A DNA stretch of 64,000 bases from JAAYDS01 sp012729155 (GCA_036774405.1 DAIPBO010000017.1:1-64000), one strand, 5' to 3'; counted from the stretch's first letter, positions 14,875 to 23,082 are shown. The notes: generated from the letters alone by a model not told the origin. A program made the numbers and translations.

Positions 14875-15639
14875 ATGACCAGCAATCAACGACCGTCGCC
14901 CTCGGCGTCTGATGAGGCGCTCGACCGCCTGCTCGACGCCCTGATCGAGCGACAGGAGCTGCGGCGTCGCGCGGCGGGGGCGCCCGCCCATGCCGAGGCG
15001 CCCAGCCCGCTGTCAGGGGCGCCTGCCGCCGCGGCGGCCAACCGTGGCACGACTCCACGCCCCGCCACAGCCGCCAAAAAGCCAGCAGAGCCGCAACCCG
15101 GCGAGCCCGGCTGGCAGCCACCTGAGCCGGTGCCCAGCATCGGGCTGGGGCGCACCGCCTGGCGCATGTTGCTGCTGGCGCTGCTGCTGGTGGCGCTGTT
15201 CAACATCCCCGTGACGGGCCACGGCGTGAGCCTGGCGCGCATCTTGCCAGACGCCGAGGCGCTTGTCATCCGCGACGGCCTGCTGCTCAAGGGGCCTGGC
15301 CCCGAGGTGTATGTGCTCGAGAACGAGCAGCTGCGCTGGATCAGCAGCCTCGAGGCGTTCGAGCGGCTGGGCTACACGTGGGATCATGTGCACGTCGTCG
15401 ATGAGGCCTTTCTGGCCCAGTTTGAGCGGGGCGCCCCTGTGCACGTGCTGCTCAAGTGTCGCGGCAAAGACCCCATCTACCGCATCGAGAACGAGCAAAA
15501 GCGGTGGATCAGAGACATCGCCACCTTTGAGGCCGAGGGCCATGTGTGGGAGGATGTCCGCTTTGTCGACTGTGACTATCTTGAGGACATACCGTCAGGC
15601 CCGCCCATCCCCGAGGATGCCGGCGCGCCGCCCGAATAG
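14875..15639 (+). CDS. Single-pass membrane protein with duplicated 45-residue motif
   Basis: The 254-residue protein has a polar, Ala/Pro-rich N-terminal half, one transmembrane helix (MLLLALLLVALFNIP, about residues 98-112) and an exposed C-terminal part. That part has two related units: LENEQLRWISSLEAFERLGY with WDHVHVVDEAFL, then IENEQKRWIRDIATFEAEGH with WEDVRFVDCDYL. The shared pattern is ENEQ-RWI-(8)-FE-GH/Y-W-V-VD. Repeats of this kind occur in exported Chloroflexota and Actinobacteria proteins of unknown role. It is coupled to the preceding membrane protein, so the two may work together at the envelope. Confidence 0.65.
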   Translation: MTSNQRPSPSASDEALDRLLDALIERQELRRRAAGAPAHAEAPSPLSGAPAAAAANRGTTPRPATAAKKPAEPQPGEPGWQPPEPVPSIGLGRTAWRMLLLALLLVALFNIPVTGHGVSLARILPDAEALVIRDGLLLKGPGPEVYVLENEQLRWISSLEAFERLGYTWDHVHVVDEAFLAQFERGAPVHVLLKCRGKDPIYRIENEQKRWIRDIATFEAEGHVWEDVRFVDCDYLEDIPSGPPIPEDAGAPPE

Positions 15640-15831
15640 GCCCACTGCTGCCCCGCGCCTGATGCCCGCACCCACGATGAGGGGCGCGGGCATCGTCTGC
15701 CGCGCGTAACCCTGCAACGCCAGACCCTCGACACCTGCGCTCCACAATTTCTACACAGGCCGCTGGCATACTATCAGTGTCGTAGCGAGGGCAGGGGCGC
15801 AGCCCCTCCCCGAAGAGATTAAAGGAGTGAT

Positions 15832-16344
15832 ATGGGCAAAGTTTGGAAGATGGTCGGTCTGATGGCTGGGATGGCGCTGGTCGGTCTACTGGCGGTGACG
15901 CCGGTGGCGGCCCAGGAGCCTGTGCAGGGCGCCGATGAGGCCCCTGTGCCCATGACGCAGATGTGGCAGCGCATGCGCCAGTGGCTCAACCGCGAGAACG
16001 CGCCCGCTGAGCGCCCCTTTGTGGACGAGGACGGCGACGGCGTGTGCGATGTCTGCGGCAACGTGCCCGGCGAGTTCGCCGGTGGCCGTGGCTGGCGTGG
16101 GCAGGGGCCTAACGGCGACGGCGTGCGCCAGTTCGTCGATGAGGATGGCGACGGCGTGTGCGACGTGTGCGGCAACGTGCCCGGCGAGGGCCAGTTTGTG
16201 GACCAGGATGGCGACGGCGTGTGCGACCTGTTCGATGGCGAGCGTGGCGCCGGCCGCCGTTGGCAGAGCGAGGACGGTCAGCCCCTGGGCGGCATGATGC
16301 GCGGCCGCGGCATGCGCGGTGCGGGCAACGGCCAGGCCCAATAA
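15832..16344 (+). CDS. Secreted protein with three Asp/Cys calcium-type repeats
   Basis: The 170-residue protein has a signal peptide (MVGLMAGMALVGLLAVTPVAAQ) and an AAAGGAG Shine-Dalgarno. Three units with the core DEDGDGVCDVCGN, DEDGDGVCDVCGN and DQDGDGVCDLFDG follow, separated by Gly/Arg-rich linkers. The DxDGDGxCD pattern is that of thrombospondin type-3/EF-hand-like calcium loops. The paired cysteines in the first two units (CDVC) could form disulfides or bind metal. The C-terminus is Gly/Met/Arg-rich (MMRGRGMRGAG). Similar short proteins occur in Chloroflexota genomes, but no function is known to me. It is single-gene, closed by a strong hairpin at 16362. Confidence 0.75.
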   Translation: MGKVWKMVGLMAGMALVGLLAVTPVAAQEPVQGADEAPVPMTQMWQRMRQWLNRENAPAERPFVDEDGDGVCDVCGNVPGEFAGGRGWRGQGPNGDGVRQFVDEDGDGVCDVCGNVPGEGQFVDQDGDGVCDLFDGERGAGRRWQSEDGQPLGGMMRGRGMRGAGNGQAQ

Positions 16345-16361
16345 CCGCCTCTCAACCCAGA

Positions 16362-16402
16362 AGCGCCCCCCGGAGCACACGCTCCAGGGGGCGCTTTGTT
16401 GT
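16362..16402. terminator. Bidirectional terminator
   Basis: AGCGCCCCC-C-GGAGC pairs with GCTCC-A-GGGGGCGCT (one mismatch, loop ACAC), followed by TTTGTTGT on the plus strand. It separates the convergent secreted-protein gene and the zinc permease gene. Confidence 0.8.
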
Positions 16403-16408
16403 ATGGCG

Positions 16409-17329
16409 CTAGCGTCGGTTGAGGGTGGCGCCGAGCCGTGGCCCTGCGCTTGGGCCCGCCCCGCGCCGCGTCGCCAGCAGGCTCAACAGGTAGCCCGTGC
16501 CCGCCACCAGGATGATGCTGGCCCCCGAGGTGAGGTTCCACGCATACGACAGCCACAGCCCCAGCGTGGTAAAGGCCACGCCCAGCAGCGCCGAGAGCGC
16601 CATCATGGGCACAATGCCGCGCACCAGCCGCCCGCTGATGGCTGGCGGAATCGTCAGCATGGCGATGACCAGAATCAGCCCCACCACGCGCATCAGCATC
16701 ACCACCGTCAGCGCGATCATGCCCAGCAGCAGCGCATAGATGCCGCCCACCGGCACGTTCTGCACTGTGGCAAAGGTCTCGTCGAACGAGACGGCCAGCA
16801 GCTCTTTGTAGAACAGCGTCACCAGCGCCACCACCAGCACGTCGAGCCCCGCGATCACCAGCAGCTCGAGCCGCTCGACGGCCAGGATGCTGCCGAACAG
16901 GTAGCTCATCAGATCGACCTTGTAGCCGCGGGTGAGGTCGACCAGCACGATGCCGATGGCCATGCCGATGGCCCACAGCACGCCGATGATGGTGTCGGCG
17001 CGCTGGCGCGTGCGCCGCTGTATATGGCCCATCAGCGCCGCCGCCAGCAGGCTGAACAGGATGGCCCCCAGCAGCGGCCAGTAGCCAGGGCGCGGATCGC
17101 GCGCCGCCGCGCTGCCCGCAAAGAGCACCGGCACCACCATGTATTTGACATAATAGCCCAGGCCGATGCCGCCATAGGCCGCGTGGGCGATGCCGCCGCT
17201 GATAAAGACGATACGCTTGACCACCACATAGGTGCCGATGATGCCGCAGGCGACGCTCACCAGCAGCCCCGCCAGCAGCGCGTGGCGCATGAACGTGAAT
17301 TGCAGGGCCTCGGCCAGGGCGTTGATCAT
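16409..17329 (-). CDS. znuB: Zinc/manganese ABC transporter permease (ABC-3 family)
   Basis: The 306-residue permease starts at 17329 and overlaps the ATPase stop by four bases (ATGA), so they are translationally coupled. Multiple hydrophobic helices and the ABC-3 signature (ACGIIGTYVVVKRIVFISGGIAHAAYGGIGLGYY) match the ZnuB/MntB family. That family forms the inner-membrane channel for zinc or manganese. The RR-type regulator and His-rich binding protein in the same operon favour zinc. The gene is last in the operon and is closed by the 16362 terminator. Confidence 0.88.
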   Translation of the reverse strand: MINALAEALQFTFMRHALLAGLLVSVACGIIGTYVVVKRIVFISGGIAHAAYGGIGLGYYVKYMVVPVLFAGSAAARDPRPGYWPLLGAILFSLLAAALMGHIQRRTRQRADTIIGVLWAIGMAIGIVLVDLTRGYKVDLMSYLFGSILAVERLELLVIAGLDVLVVALVTLFYKELLAVSFDETFATVQNVPVGGIYALLLGMIALTVVMLMRVVGLILVIAMLTIPPAISGRLVRGIVPMMALSALLGVAFTTLGLWLSYAWNLTSGASIILVAGTGYLLSLLATRRGAGPSAGPRLGATLNRR

Positions 17330-18162
17330 GATCGGCGCTGCTCCTCGTCGCGGTAGCGTTGGATGGCCTCGATGGCATGTTCGGCGAACACGCGGTGCGG
17401 CACGCCGTGGGCCACCAGGTCGATGGGGCATTGATAGGCCAGCTCGACCATCTCGGGGGTGAGGTGATCTTGCCCGTGGTAGAACAGGTGGCGGTTGAGG
17501 CAGCCCACCGACTTGACATACGACGAGACGGCGCCCATATCGTGCGAGACGAGCATGATGGTGACGCGCTCGTTCAGCTCGCGCAGCAGCTCATAGATGC
17601 TGGTCGAGACGCGCGGGTCGACGCTCGACGTGGGCTCGTCGAGCAGCAGGATCTCGGGGCGGCCGGCGAGCGCACGGGCGATATAGACGCGCTGGCGCTG
17701 CCCCCCCGAGAGCTCGCCGATGGCGCGACGCCGCAGATCGAGCATGTCGACGCGGCGCAGGGCGTCGGCCACGGCGTCATCGTCTGCGCTGGTGTAGCGG
17801 CGCAGCGGCGGGCGCTTGCCCAGGCGGCCCATGCGGGCCACATCCCACACCGAGATGGGAAAGTCATGGTCGAACTCGACCACCTGCGGCACATAGCCGA
17901 TGTGCCGTCGGCCCGAGGCTACCGGCTCGCCCATCACCGTCACCGTGCCGCGCGTGGGCGCCAGCAGCCCCAGCAGCACCTTGAGGAGCGTGGTTTTGCC
18001 GCCGCCGTTGGGGCCGATGATGCCGATGAAATCGAGGGCATAGACGTGCAGGTTCACGGCCTCGAGCACCGGCTCGGGCCCATAGCCGGCCCACAGGTCC
18101 TCGACGTGGATCACCTCGGTGCGGTCGTTGCGGATGGCGACTGGCTCTGCAATGGCTGTCAT
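17326..18162 (-). CDS. znuC: Zinc ABC transporter ATP-binding protein
   Basis: The 278-residue ATPase has Walker A GPNGGGKTT (about residues 50-58), the Q-loop region GYVPQVVEFD, signature LSGGQRQR, Walker B ILLLDEPTSSVD and the switch histidine in MLVSHDMG. It powers metal import with the neighbouring permease. A C-terminal extension (CPIDLVAHGVPHRVFAEHAIEAIQ) is longer than in typical ZnuC. It starts seven bases after the binding-protein stop. Confidence 0.9.
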   Translation of the reverse strand: MTAIAEPVAIRNDRTEVIHVEDLWAGYGPEPVLEAVNLHVYALDFIGIIGPNGGGKTTLLKVLLGLLAPTRGTVTVMGEPVASGRRHIGYVPQVVEFDHDFPISVWDVARMGRLGKRPPLRRYTSADDDAVADALRRVDMLDLRRRAIGELSGGQRQRVYIARALAGRPEILLLDEPTSSVDPRVSTSIYELLRELNERVTIMLVSHDMGAVSSYVKSVGCLNRHLFYHGQDHLTPEMVELAYQCPIDLVAHGVPHRVFAEHAIEAIQRYRDEEQRRS

Positions 18163-18169
18163 GGTCGCC

Positions 18170-19141
18170 TCACTGTGGCTCGCTGCTGGCAGGGGCCAGC
18201 GCCTGACGAAAGGCCTCGGCCACGGCGCGCATGTTGTCTAGCCAGTCCTCGGCCAGCGGGCTGATCAGCAACACCTCGCCGCCGATCTCGCGGGCGATGG
18301 TCTCGGCGTCGGCGGTGCTCATCTCGGGCTGGGCAAACACCACGCGGATGCCTTCGGCCCGCGCCATGGCGATCAACGCGGCCAGCTCTTGCGCGCTGGG
18401 CTCTTGGCCGCCCACCTCGATGGCGATCTGCTCGAGGCCATAGTCGCGCGCAAGATAGCCCCACGCCGGATGAAACACCATGAACCTGGCGCCCTGCAGG
18501 CCAGCGAGGGTGGCGCGCAGGTCGGCATCCAGCGCGGCAATGTCGTCGAGCAGGGCCGTAAGGTTGGCGTCGTAGGCGGCGGCGTGGTCGGGGTCGAGCT
18601 CGACCAGGGCGCTGTGGATGGTCCGCGCCTGCTGCGCCACCAGTTGCGGCGAGACCCACACGTGGGTGTCCAGCTCCTCGTCATGGGCGTGATCATCCGC
18701 GTCTTTATCGCCAGCGTCGCCGCTCTCGGCGTCGTCATCGTGCTGATGGTCTTGTAGCGGCAGCAGGGCGATGCCCGCCGTGGTGTCGACGACGCGCATA
18801 GCGGGGTTGGCCGCGGTGATGCGCCCCAGCCAGACGTCTTCAAAGCCCCCGCCGATGGCAAAGTAGAGCGAGGCCTTGCTGATGGCCACCAGCTGCTCGG
18901 GCTTGGGCTCGTAGGTGTGCGGGCTGTCGCCAGGGCCCACCATCACACTGACATCGACATGCTCGCCGCCGATGCGCTCGACGAAATAGCGCTGCGGCGG
19001 CACGCTCACCACCACGCCCAGGCGGCCGTCGGGCGAGGGGGCGGCGCTGCGGGCGCAGGCCGACAGGGCCGGCAGCAGTGTCAGCGTCAGCAGCAGGGCG
19101 AGCAGGGCCGGCACACGCCGGCGTTGGCTGGCAGGGGGCAT
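18170..19141 (-). CDS. znuA: Zinc-binding lipoprotein of ABC transporter
   Basis: The 323-residue protein has a lipoprotein signal (LLPALSAC), then the cluster A-I fold of ZnuA/TroA. It shows metal-ligand histidines in DSPHTYEPKP and in VFHPAWGYL, and an acidic glutamate/aspartate in the C-terminal half. Between the lobes is a long His/Asp-rich loop (HQHDDDAESGD, DDHAHDEEL) typical of zinc-specific ZnuA proteins. It captures zinc outside the membrane and passes it to the permease. The start at 19141 is two bases from the zur stop. Confidence 0.9.
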   Translation of the reverse strand: MPPASQRRRVPALLALLLTLTLLPALSACARSAAPSPDGRLGVVVSVPPQRYFVERIGGEHVDVSVMVGPGDSPHTYEPKPEQLVAISKASLYFAIGGGFEDVWLGRITAANPAMRVVDTTAGIALLPLQDHQHDDDAESGDAGDKDADDHAHDEELDTHVWVSPQLVAQQARTIHSALVELDPDHAAAYDANLTALLDDIAALDADLRATLAGLQGARFMVFHPAWGYLARDYGLEQIAIEVGGQEPSAQELAALIAMARAEGIRVVFAQPEMSTADAETIAREIGGEVLLISPLAEDWLDNMRAVAEAFRQALAPASSEPQ

Positions 19142-19142
19142 G

Positions 19143-19616
19143 TCAGGCTCCTCGAGGGGCAGGGTGGTGCGGCGTCGGGTCTGCCGGCCCGCCAGTGGCC
19201 TGGCAGGCGGGGCAGAGGCCGGTTAGCTCGAGCAGGTGTTCGGTGATGCGATAGCCGGTGCACGCCTGCACGCTGGCCACCAGCTCGTCGAGCCCCTGGC
19301 AGGGGAACTCGACCAGCCGATGGCAGCCGCTGCAGAGCAGATGGTGCCGATCGGCGCCGGCGCAGGCGTAGGCGTGGCGCTCCTGATCGCTGTGCACGCG
19401 GCGCACCAGGCCCAGCTCGTCGAGCAGGGCCAGCGTGCGGTAGACGGTCACCAGCCCAAGGGGGGCATAGATGGCGCGGCCACGCTCATAGAGCTCTTGC
19501 GGGCTGAGGCCGGCGTGCTCTGCCTCGAGCACCTGCAGCACCGCCAGGCGCGCCCGTGTGAGGCGGTGACCGGCGGCGCGCAGGGCCCTGGCTGCGGCTG
19601 GCAGCGGGTTGTCCAT
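19143..19616 (-). CDS. zur: Fur-family zinc uptake regulator
   Basis: The 157-residue regulator has the Fur winged helix (RLTRARLAVLQVLEAEHAGLSPQELY; LVTVYRTLALLDELGLVRRV) and the dimerisation part with HHLLCSGCHRLVEF. Two CxxC pairs (CSGC and CPAC) form the structural zinc site. Being first in an operon with znuABC, it most likely senses zinc and represses its own operon. The start at 19616 is supported by the promoter 39 bases upstream. Two operator-like palindromes flank that promoter. Confidence 0.88.
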   Translation of the reverse strand: MDNPLPAAARALRAAGHRLTRARLAVLQVLEAEHAGLSPQELYERGRAIYAPLGLVTVYRTLALLDELGLVRRVHSDQERHAYACAGADRHHLLCSGCHRLVEFPCQGLDELVASVQACTGYRITEHLLELTGLCPACQATGGPADPTPHHPAPRGA

Positions 19617-19631
19617 GGCGCCTCTCGCAGT

Positions 19632-19683
19632 TGAAAAACGTTATCAGTAGCTGGAGTATGGCATAACTGAAAACGGTTGTCAA
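19632..19683 (-). promoter_or_regulatory. zur-znu promoter with two Zur-box-like palindromes
   Basis: Read on the minus strand, TTGACA (19683-19678) and CATACT (19660-19655) are 17 bases apart. Two related imperfect palindromes, TGAAAAACGTTATCA (19632-19646) and TGAAAACGGTTGTCA (19668-19682), match at 12 of 15 positions and lie 36 bases apart. One covers the -35 box, the other lies just downstream of the -10 box. This is the layout expected for repression by the Fur-type regulator encoded first in the operon. Confidence 0.7.
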
Positions 19684-19775
19684 CAAGGGGGGCGGCTTTG
19701 GGTCACGCCCGACGTCAAAGCGTCGGGCGCCCAGCTGTGCCGTGAGCGCAGGCTACCTCGCTGGCGGCCGCCAGC

Positions 19776-20189
19776 TCAATCGGCCAGTGCCCCCGCTGGC
19801 CGCGCCGAGGCGATGGCCGCTGTCACCATCTCGTCGGGCACCTCAAAGAGCCCCAGCCGCCCGCGGTAGGGCACCGGCTCTTCAAAGTAGTGCGGCTCGG
19901 CTAACACCCAGCCATAGGGGCCGTTGAACCATTCAGAGCTTGACGCGGTGACCACGTCGGCCAGGGTCACAAAGCCCACCAGCCCGCCGGTGTAGGGTGG
20001 GTCATCATAGTCGCCGCCGTTCTCTCGCGCCCAATCGCGCACGTCGAGCACGGCGTCGCGGTCCACGGTCAACCCGGCGTGGATCAGCATGCGCCCGCGG
20101 TAACGGGTGGTCCAACTGCGGTTCTCGATGTCTTTGTGGCCGAACACGATCAGGTCGGCCCACGGCTGGTGGATACTGATGGCCTTCAT
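19776..20189 (-). CDS. ASCH-domain protein
   Basis: The 137-residue protein begins MKAISIHQPWADLIVFGHKDIENRS with WTTRYRGRMLIHAG next, the signature of ASCH domains (PUA-like fold, RNA or nucleotide binding). GLVGFVTLADVV and GPYGWVLAEPHYF complete the barrel. Family members act as RNA-binding cofactors or N4-acetylcytidine amidohydrolases (YqfB). The GxKxxExR-type motif of that activity appears only in part (GHKDIENRS). It is alone on its strand. Confidence 0.85.
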   Translation of the reverse strand: MKAISIHQPWADLIVFGHKDIENRSWTTRYRGRMLIHAGLTVDRDAVLDVRDWARENGGDYDDPPYTGGLVGFVTLADVVTASSSEWFNGPYGWVLAEPHYFEEPVPYRGRLGLFEVPDEMVTAAIASARPAGALAD

Positions 20190-20294
20190 CTGTGCTGCTC
20201 CTCTCCAGGGCCGCCACCTGCGGCCTACAGCAGCAGTATAGCCGCCACCGACGACAGCCGGTGACGTGGCCGCCCGCGCACCCGCGCGGGCCCC

Positions 20295-20323
20295 TTGACG
20301 CCGTGCGAGGGCTCGCCTACCAT
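20295..20323 (+). promoter_or_regulatory. Promoter of the dienelactone hydrolase gene
   Basis: TTGACG (20295-20300) and TACCAT (20318-20323) are separated by 17 bases. The start codon lies 60 bases downstream. Confidence 0.6.
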
Positions 20324-20382
20324 GCGGGCAGGCCCACAGGGTGGCCGCGCAGTTGCCGCTGCCCTTACGCGAGGAGGCGCCC

Positions 20383-21105
20383 ATGTCTGACTTTACGACC
20401 CACCCGCCCGAGCCGTCTGTTGTCGCCGACATGACCACCTTCCCCGGCGAGGCGGGCGACGTTCGCGCTTATCTGGCGCGGCCCAACCAGCCCGGCCCGC
20501 ACCCCGGCGTGCTCATCTGCCACGAGAACCGCGGCCTGCTGCCCCACTTTTGCGATGTGGCGCGCCGCCTGGCCGCTGCAGGCTATGTGGCCATGGCCGT
20601 CGACGTGCTCTCGCGCGAGGGCGGAACCGATGCCGCCGAGCCCGCCATCATACCCGAGGTGCTCAATGCCCTGCCGCGCGAGCAGATCGTGGCGGATTTT
20701 CACGCCGGCGTGCGCTTTTTGCAGGCCCAGCCCGATGTGCGGGCCGACCGCATCGGCATGATGGGCTTTTGCTTTGGCGGCGGCATCACCTGGCGCTGCG
20801 CCACGCAGATCCCCGAGCTGCGCGCGGCGGTGCCCTTTTACGGGCCCAACCCGCCCCTCGAGGATGTGCCAGACATCCAGTGTGCGGTGCTGGCGCTCTA
20901 TGGCGAGAACGATACGCGCATCAACGCCGGCATCGACGCCATCACCGCCGAGATGGTGGCCCACGGCAAGGTGTTCAGCAAGCTGATCTACCCAGGGGCC
21001 GACCACGCCTTTTTCAACGACACCGGCCAGCGCTACCACCCCGAGGCCGCCACCGACGCCTGGGCGCGGCTGCTGGCCTGGTTCGAGTACTATTTGATGA
21101 TGTGA
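20383..21105 (+). CDS. Dienelactone hydrolase family protein
   Basis: The 240-residue alpha/beta hydrolase starts at 20383 with GAGGAGG upstream. It has the Cys-Asp-His triad of dienelactone hydrolases: C in GFCFGGG, D in YGENDTR, H in GADHAFFND. The N-terminal block VRAYLARPNQPGPHPGVLICHENRGL, with the Glu before the oxyanion turn, also fits. Such enzymes hydrolyse dienelactone in chloroaromatic breakdown, but most relatives are general carboxyl-ester or lactone hydrolases. Nothing nearby suggests aromatic degradation. It ends convergently with the methyltransferase at 21146. Confidence 0.9.
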   Translation: MSDFTTHPPEPSVVADMTTFPGEAGDVRAYLARPNQPGPHPGVLICHENRGLLPHFCDVARRLAAAGYVAMAVDVLSREGGTDAAEPAIIPEVLNALPREQIVADFHAGVRFLQAQPDVRADRIGMMGFCFGGGITWRCATQIPELRAAVPFYGPNPPLEDVPDIQCAVLALYGENDTRINAGIDAITAEMVAHGKVFSKLIYPGADHAFFNDTGQRYHPEAATDAWARLLAWFEYYLMM

Positions 21106-21112
21106 GGGCGCT

Positions 21113-21132
21113 GGGGGCTAGGGCGAGCCCCC
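21113..21132. terminator. Hairpin between convergent genes
   Basis: GGGGGCT and AGCCCCC form a perfect 7-bp stem with a 6-base loop between the stops of the hydrolase and the minus-strand methyltransferase. There is no strong T-run. Confidence 0.45.
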
Positions 21133-21145
21133 AAACGGCGCGGCG

Positions 21146-22210
21146 TCAGCTGCGCTGCCTGGGCGGGGGCTCGCGGCGGTCGAACAGGTAGTGGCAGCAG
21201 AGATACTCGCGGCCGCCGCGCGCGGCAAAGGTTTCGGCGCACGCCAGAAAGAACAGCCGCCACTGGGCCACGCGCCGCCGCACCTGCTCGGGGCCATAGG
21301 CCGCCGCCATGATGGCCTCGACCGCTGGACGCTGATCATCGAGCCGCGCCAGCCAGGCGCGCAGCGTGCGGGCATAGTGGCGGCCATCCACCAGCCACTG
21401 CTCGGCGATGGCAAAATCGCGCGCAAAGTGCAGCAGCAGATCGGCCGAGGGCATGGTGCCCCCTGAAAAAAAGGTGCGCGCCATCCAGTCGCCGCTCTCG
21501 TCGGTGGCAAACTCGCCAGGCGTATCGCGGTGGCAGAGGATGTGCACGAACAGCCGCCCGCCAGGCCGCAGAAAGCCGGCCACGCGCTGCAGCAGCAACG
21601 CATAGTTCTTCATGTGCTCGAACATCTCGACCGAGACCACACGGTCGTAGCGGCCATCGTGGGCGCCATCGGCGCCAAAGGTGAGCATGTCGGCGGTGAG
21701 CACCGTCAGGTTGGCCAGCCCGCGCTGCCGCGCCTGCCGGCAGATGTGCTCGCCCTGCGTGGCCGAGTTGGACATGGCGGTGATGCGGCTGTGGGGATAG
21801 TGCTCGGCCAGCCACAGCGCCAGCGAGCCCCAGCCACAGCCCAGCTCGAGCACGTCCTGGCCGTCGCGCAGGTCGGCCCGTGCGCAGGTGAGGGTCAGCA
21901 TGGCCTCTTCGGCCTGGGCCAGGGTGTCGACGCCTGCGGGCCACAGGCAGCACGAGTATTTGAGGCGCGGGCCCAGCACCGTCTCAAAGAACGCGGTGGG
22001 CACCTGATAGTGCTGGTCGTTGGCAGCGTCGGTGGCCAGGGCGATGGGCGCGGCGCTCAGGCGCGCCAGCAGGGCGTGGCGGGCGCCATCGCGCTGGTCG
22101 ATGGTGAGGCGGTCACGGCGGCGCGCCGAGATGCGCTGTGCCACCCGCAGCACGGCGATGAGCAGCCAGTCTGGCACGCGGCCGGTCTCGACGAGGTCAT
22201 GGTACCACAT
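21146..22210 (-). CDS. Coclaurine N-methyltransferase-like / CFA synthase-family SAM methyltransferase
   Basis: The 354-residue enzyme carries NDQHYQVPTAFFETVLGP and LKYSCC near the N-terminus, SAM motif I VLELGCGWGSLALWLAEHYP, and SVEMFEHMKNYALLL. Near the end come FFSGGTMPSADLLLHF and WLVDGRHYARTLRAWLARLD. This combination is closer to plant coclaurine N-methyltransferases and their bacterial relatives than to classic cyclopropane fatty acid synthases, although both share the fold. The substrate could be an amine or an unsaturated lipid. The start at 22210 is chosen from a nearby GGAG and the typical opening MWYHDLVETGRVPDWLL. Co-transcription with the zinc-ribbon gene is unlikely because a hairpin lies between them. 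Confidence 0.82.
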   Translation of the reverse strand: MWYHDLVETGRVPDWLLIAVLRVAQRISARRRDRLTIDQRDGARHALLARLSAAPIALATDAANDQHYQVPTAFFETVLGPRLKYSCCLWPAGVDTLAQAEEAMLTLTCARADLRDGQDVLELGCGWGSLALWLAEHYPHSRITAMSNSATQGEHICRQARQRGLANLTVLTADMLTFGADGAHDGRYDRVVSVEMFEHMKNYALLLQRVAGFLRPGGRLFVHILCHRDTPGEFATDESGDWMARTFFSGGTMPSADLLLHFARDFAIAEQWLVDGRHYARTLRAWLARLDDQRPAVEAIMAAAYGPEQVRRRVAQWRLFFLACAETFAARGGREYLCCHYLFDRREPPPRQRS

Positions 22211-22267
22211 GGCGCTGCTCCAGTGAGGGGCGTGCGGCCCTGTGAGAGCGGCCGCCGCAGGCGCGAT

Positions 22268-22288
22268 GGGGGGCAGGCGGCGCCTGCC
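22268..22288 (-). terminator. Hairpin after the zinc-ribbon gene
   Basis: GGGGCAGGC and GCCTGCCCC form a perfect 9-bp stem with loop GGC, 18 bases past the stop of the minus-strand zinc-ribbon gene. No T-run is present. Confidence 0.45.
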
Positions 22289-22305
22289 CCAGCGTAGTCT
22301 TGCGG

Positions 22306-23082
22306 CTAGGCCAGTTTGTGGCCGCAGTTGGCGCAGAACTTGCCCTGGGCCGGCTGGCCGCATTGCGGGCAGGTGGCCGGTTGCGGCGCCACCTCGAGCT
22401 TGCCGCCACAGTGCGGGCAGAACTTGCCGCCCTCGACGGGCTTGCCGCAGTGCGGGCAGGTGCTGGCGGCGGCTTGCGGCTGCACCATCGGGCTGCCGCA
22501 CTCGGCGCAGAACTTGGTGCCCTTGGGGGCCGTCCAGCCGCAGCCCTCGCGCGGGCAGCGAGCCAGCTCGGTTTCAGCCTGTTGCGCGGCCGTCTGGGCC
22601 TGCTGTGCGGCGGCTGCCGCCTGCTGGATGAACCCGCCCAGCCCCAGCGCGCTGGCAAAGCCCTTGACCACACGGCCGGCCTGCTCGGCCTCGGCCTCGG
22701 CCATCTCGTCGCGGCGGGGGCTGTCTTCCTCGCAGGTGTCGCTCTGCTGATCAAAGCAAGAGAGGCAGGCGATGCGCAGGCACACGGGGCACAGCCGAAA
22801 GCGCTCTTGCACCTGCTCCCAGGCGCGCTCGACTTGCGCCGGCGTGAGGCTGTAGCTGTAGCGCGGGTCTTCGCCCGTCACCTCATCGGCGATGGCCCCC
22901 ACCAGCGGCACGCGCCGCAGCAGGCCGCCCACGGCCTGCCGGCCGATCTCGCGGCCGGGCGAGGCCACCGTCTCGGGCGTCGAGCGGTGCTCACGATCGC
23001 AGATCTCACAATAGAACACGGCATAGGGGCCGATCCCGTCATTGCGGACGTCGTAACGCGGCATGCGGTTTGCGGCTGGCAT
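22306..23082 (-). CDS. Multi zinc-ribbon protein
   Basis: The 258-residue protein has an N-terminal cysteine pair (FYCEICDREH), a middle segment with CPVCLRIACLSCFDQQSDTC, and a helical, Ala/Gln-rich stretch (about residues 135-175). Four consecutive zinc ribbons close it: CPREGCGW with CAECGSP, CPHCGKP with CPHCGG, and CPQCGQP with CANCGHKL. Such proteins usually bind nucleic acids or other proteins, and the function here is unknown. The start at 23082 follows the divergent promoter pair described next. Confidence 0.7.
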   Translation of the reverse strand: MPAANRMPRYDVRNDGIGPYAVFYCEICDREHRSTPETVASPGREIGRQAVGGLLRRVPLVGAIADEVTGEDPRYSYSLTPAQVERAWEQVQERFRLCPVCLRIACLSCFDQQSDTCEEDSPRRDEMAEAEAEQAGRVVKGFASALGLGGFIQQAAAAAQQAQTAAQQAETELARCPREGCGWTAPKGTKFCAECGSPMVQPQAAASTCPHCGKPVEGGKFCPHCGGKLEVAPQPATCPQCGQPAQGKFCANCGHKLA

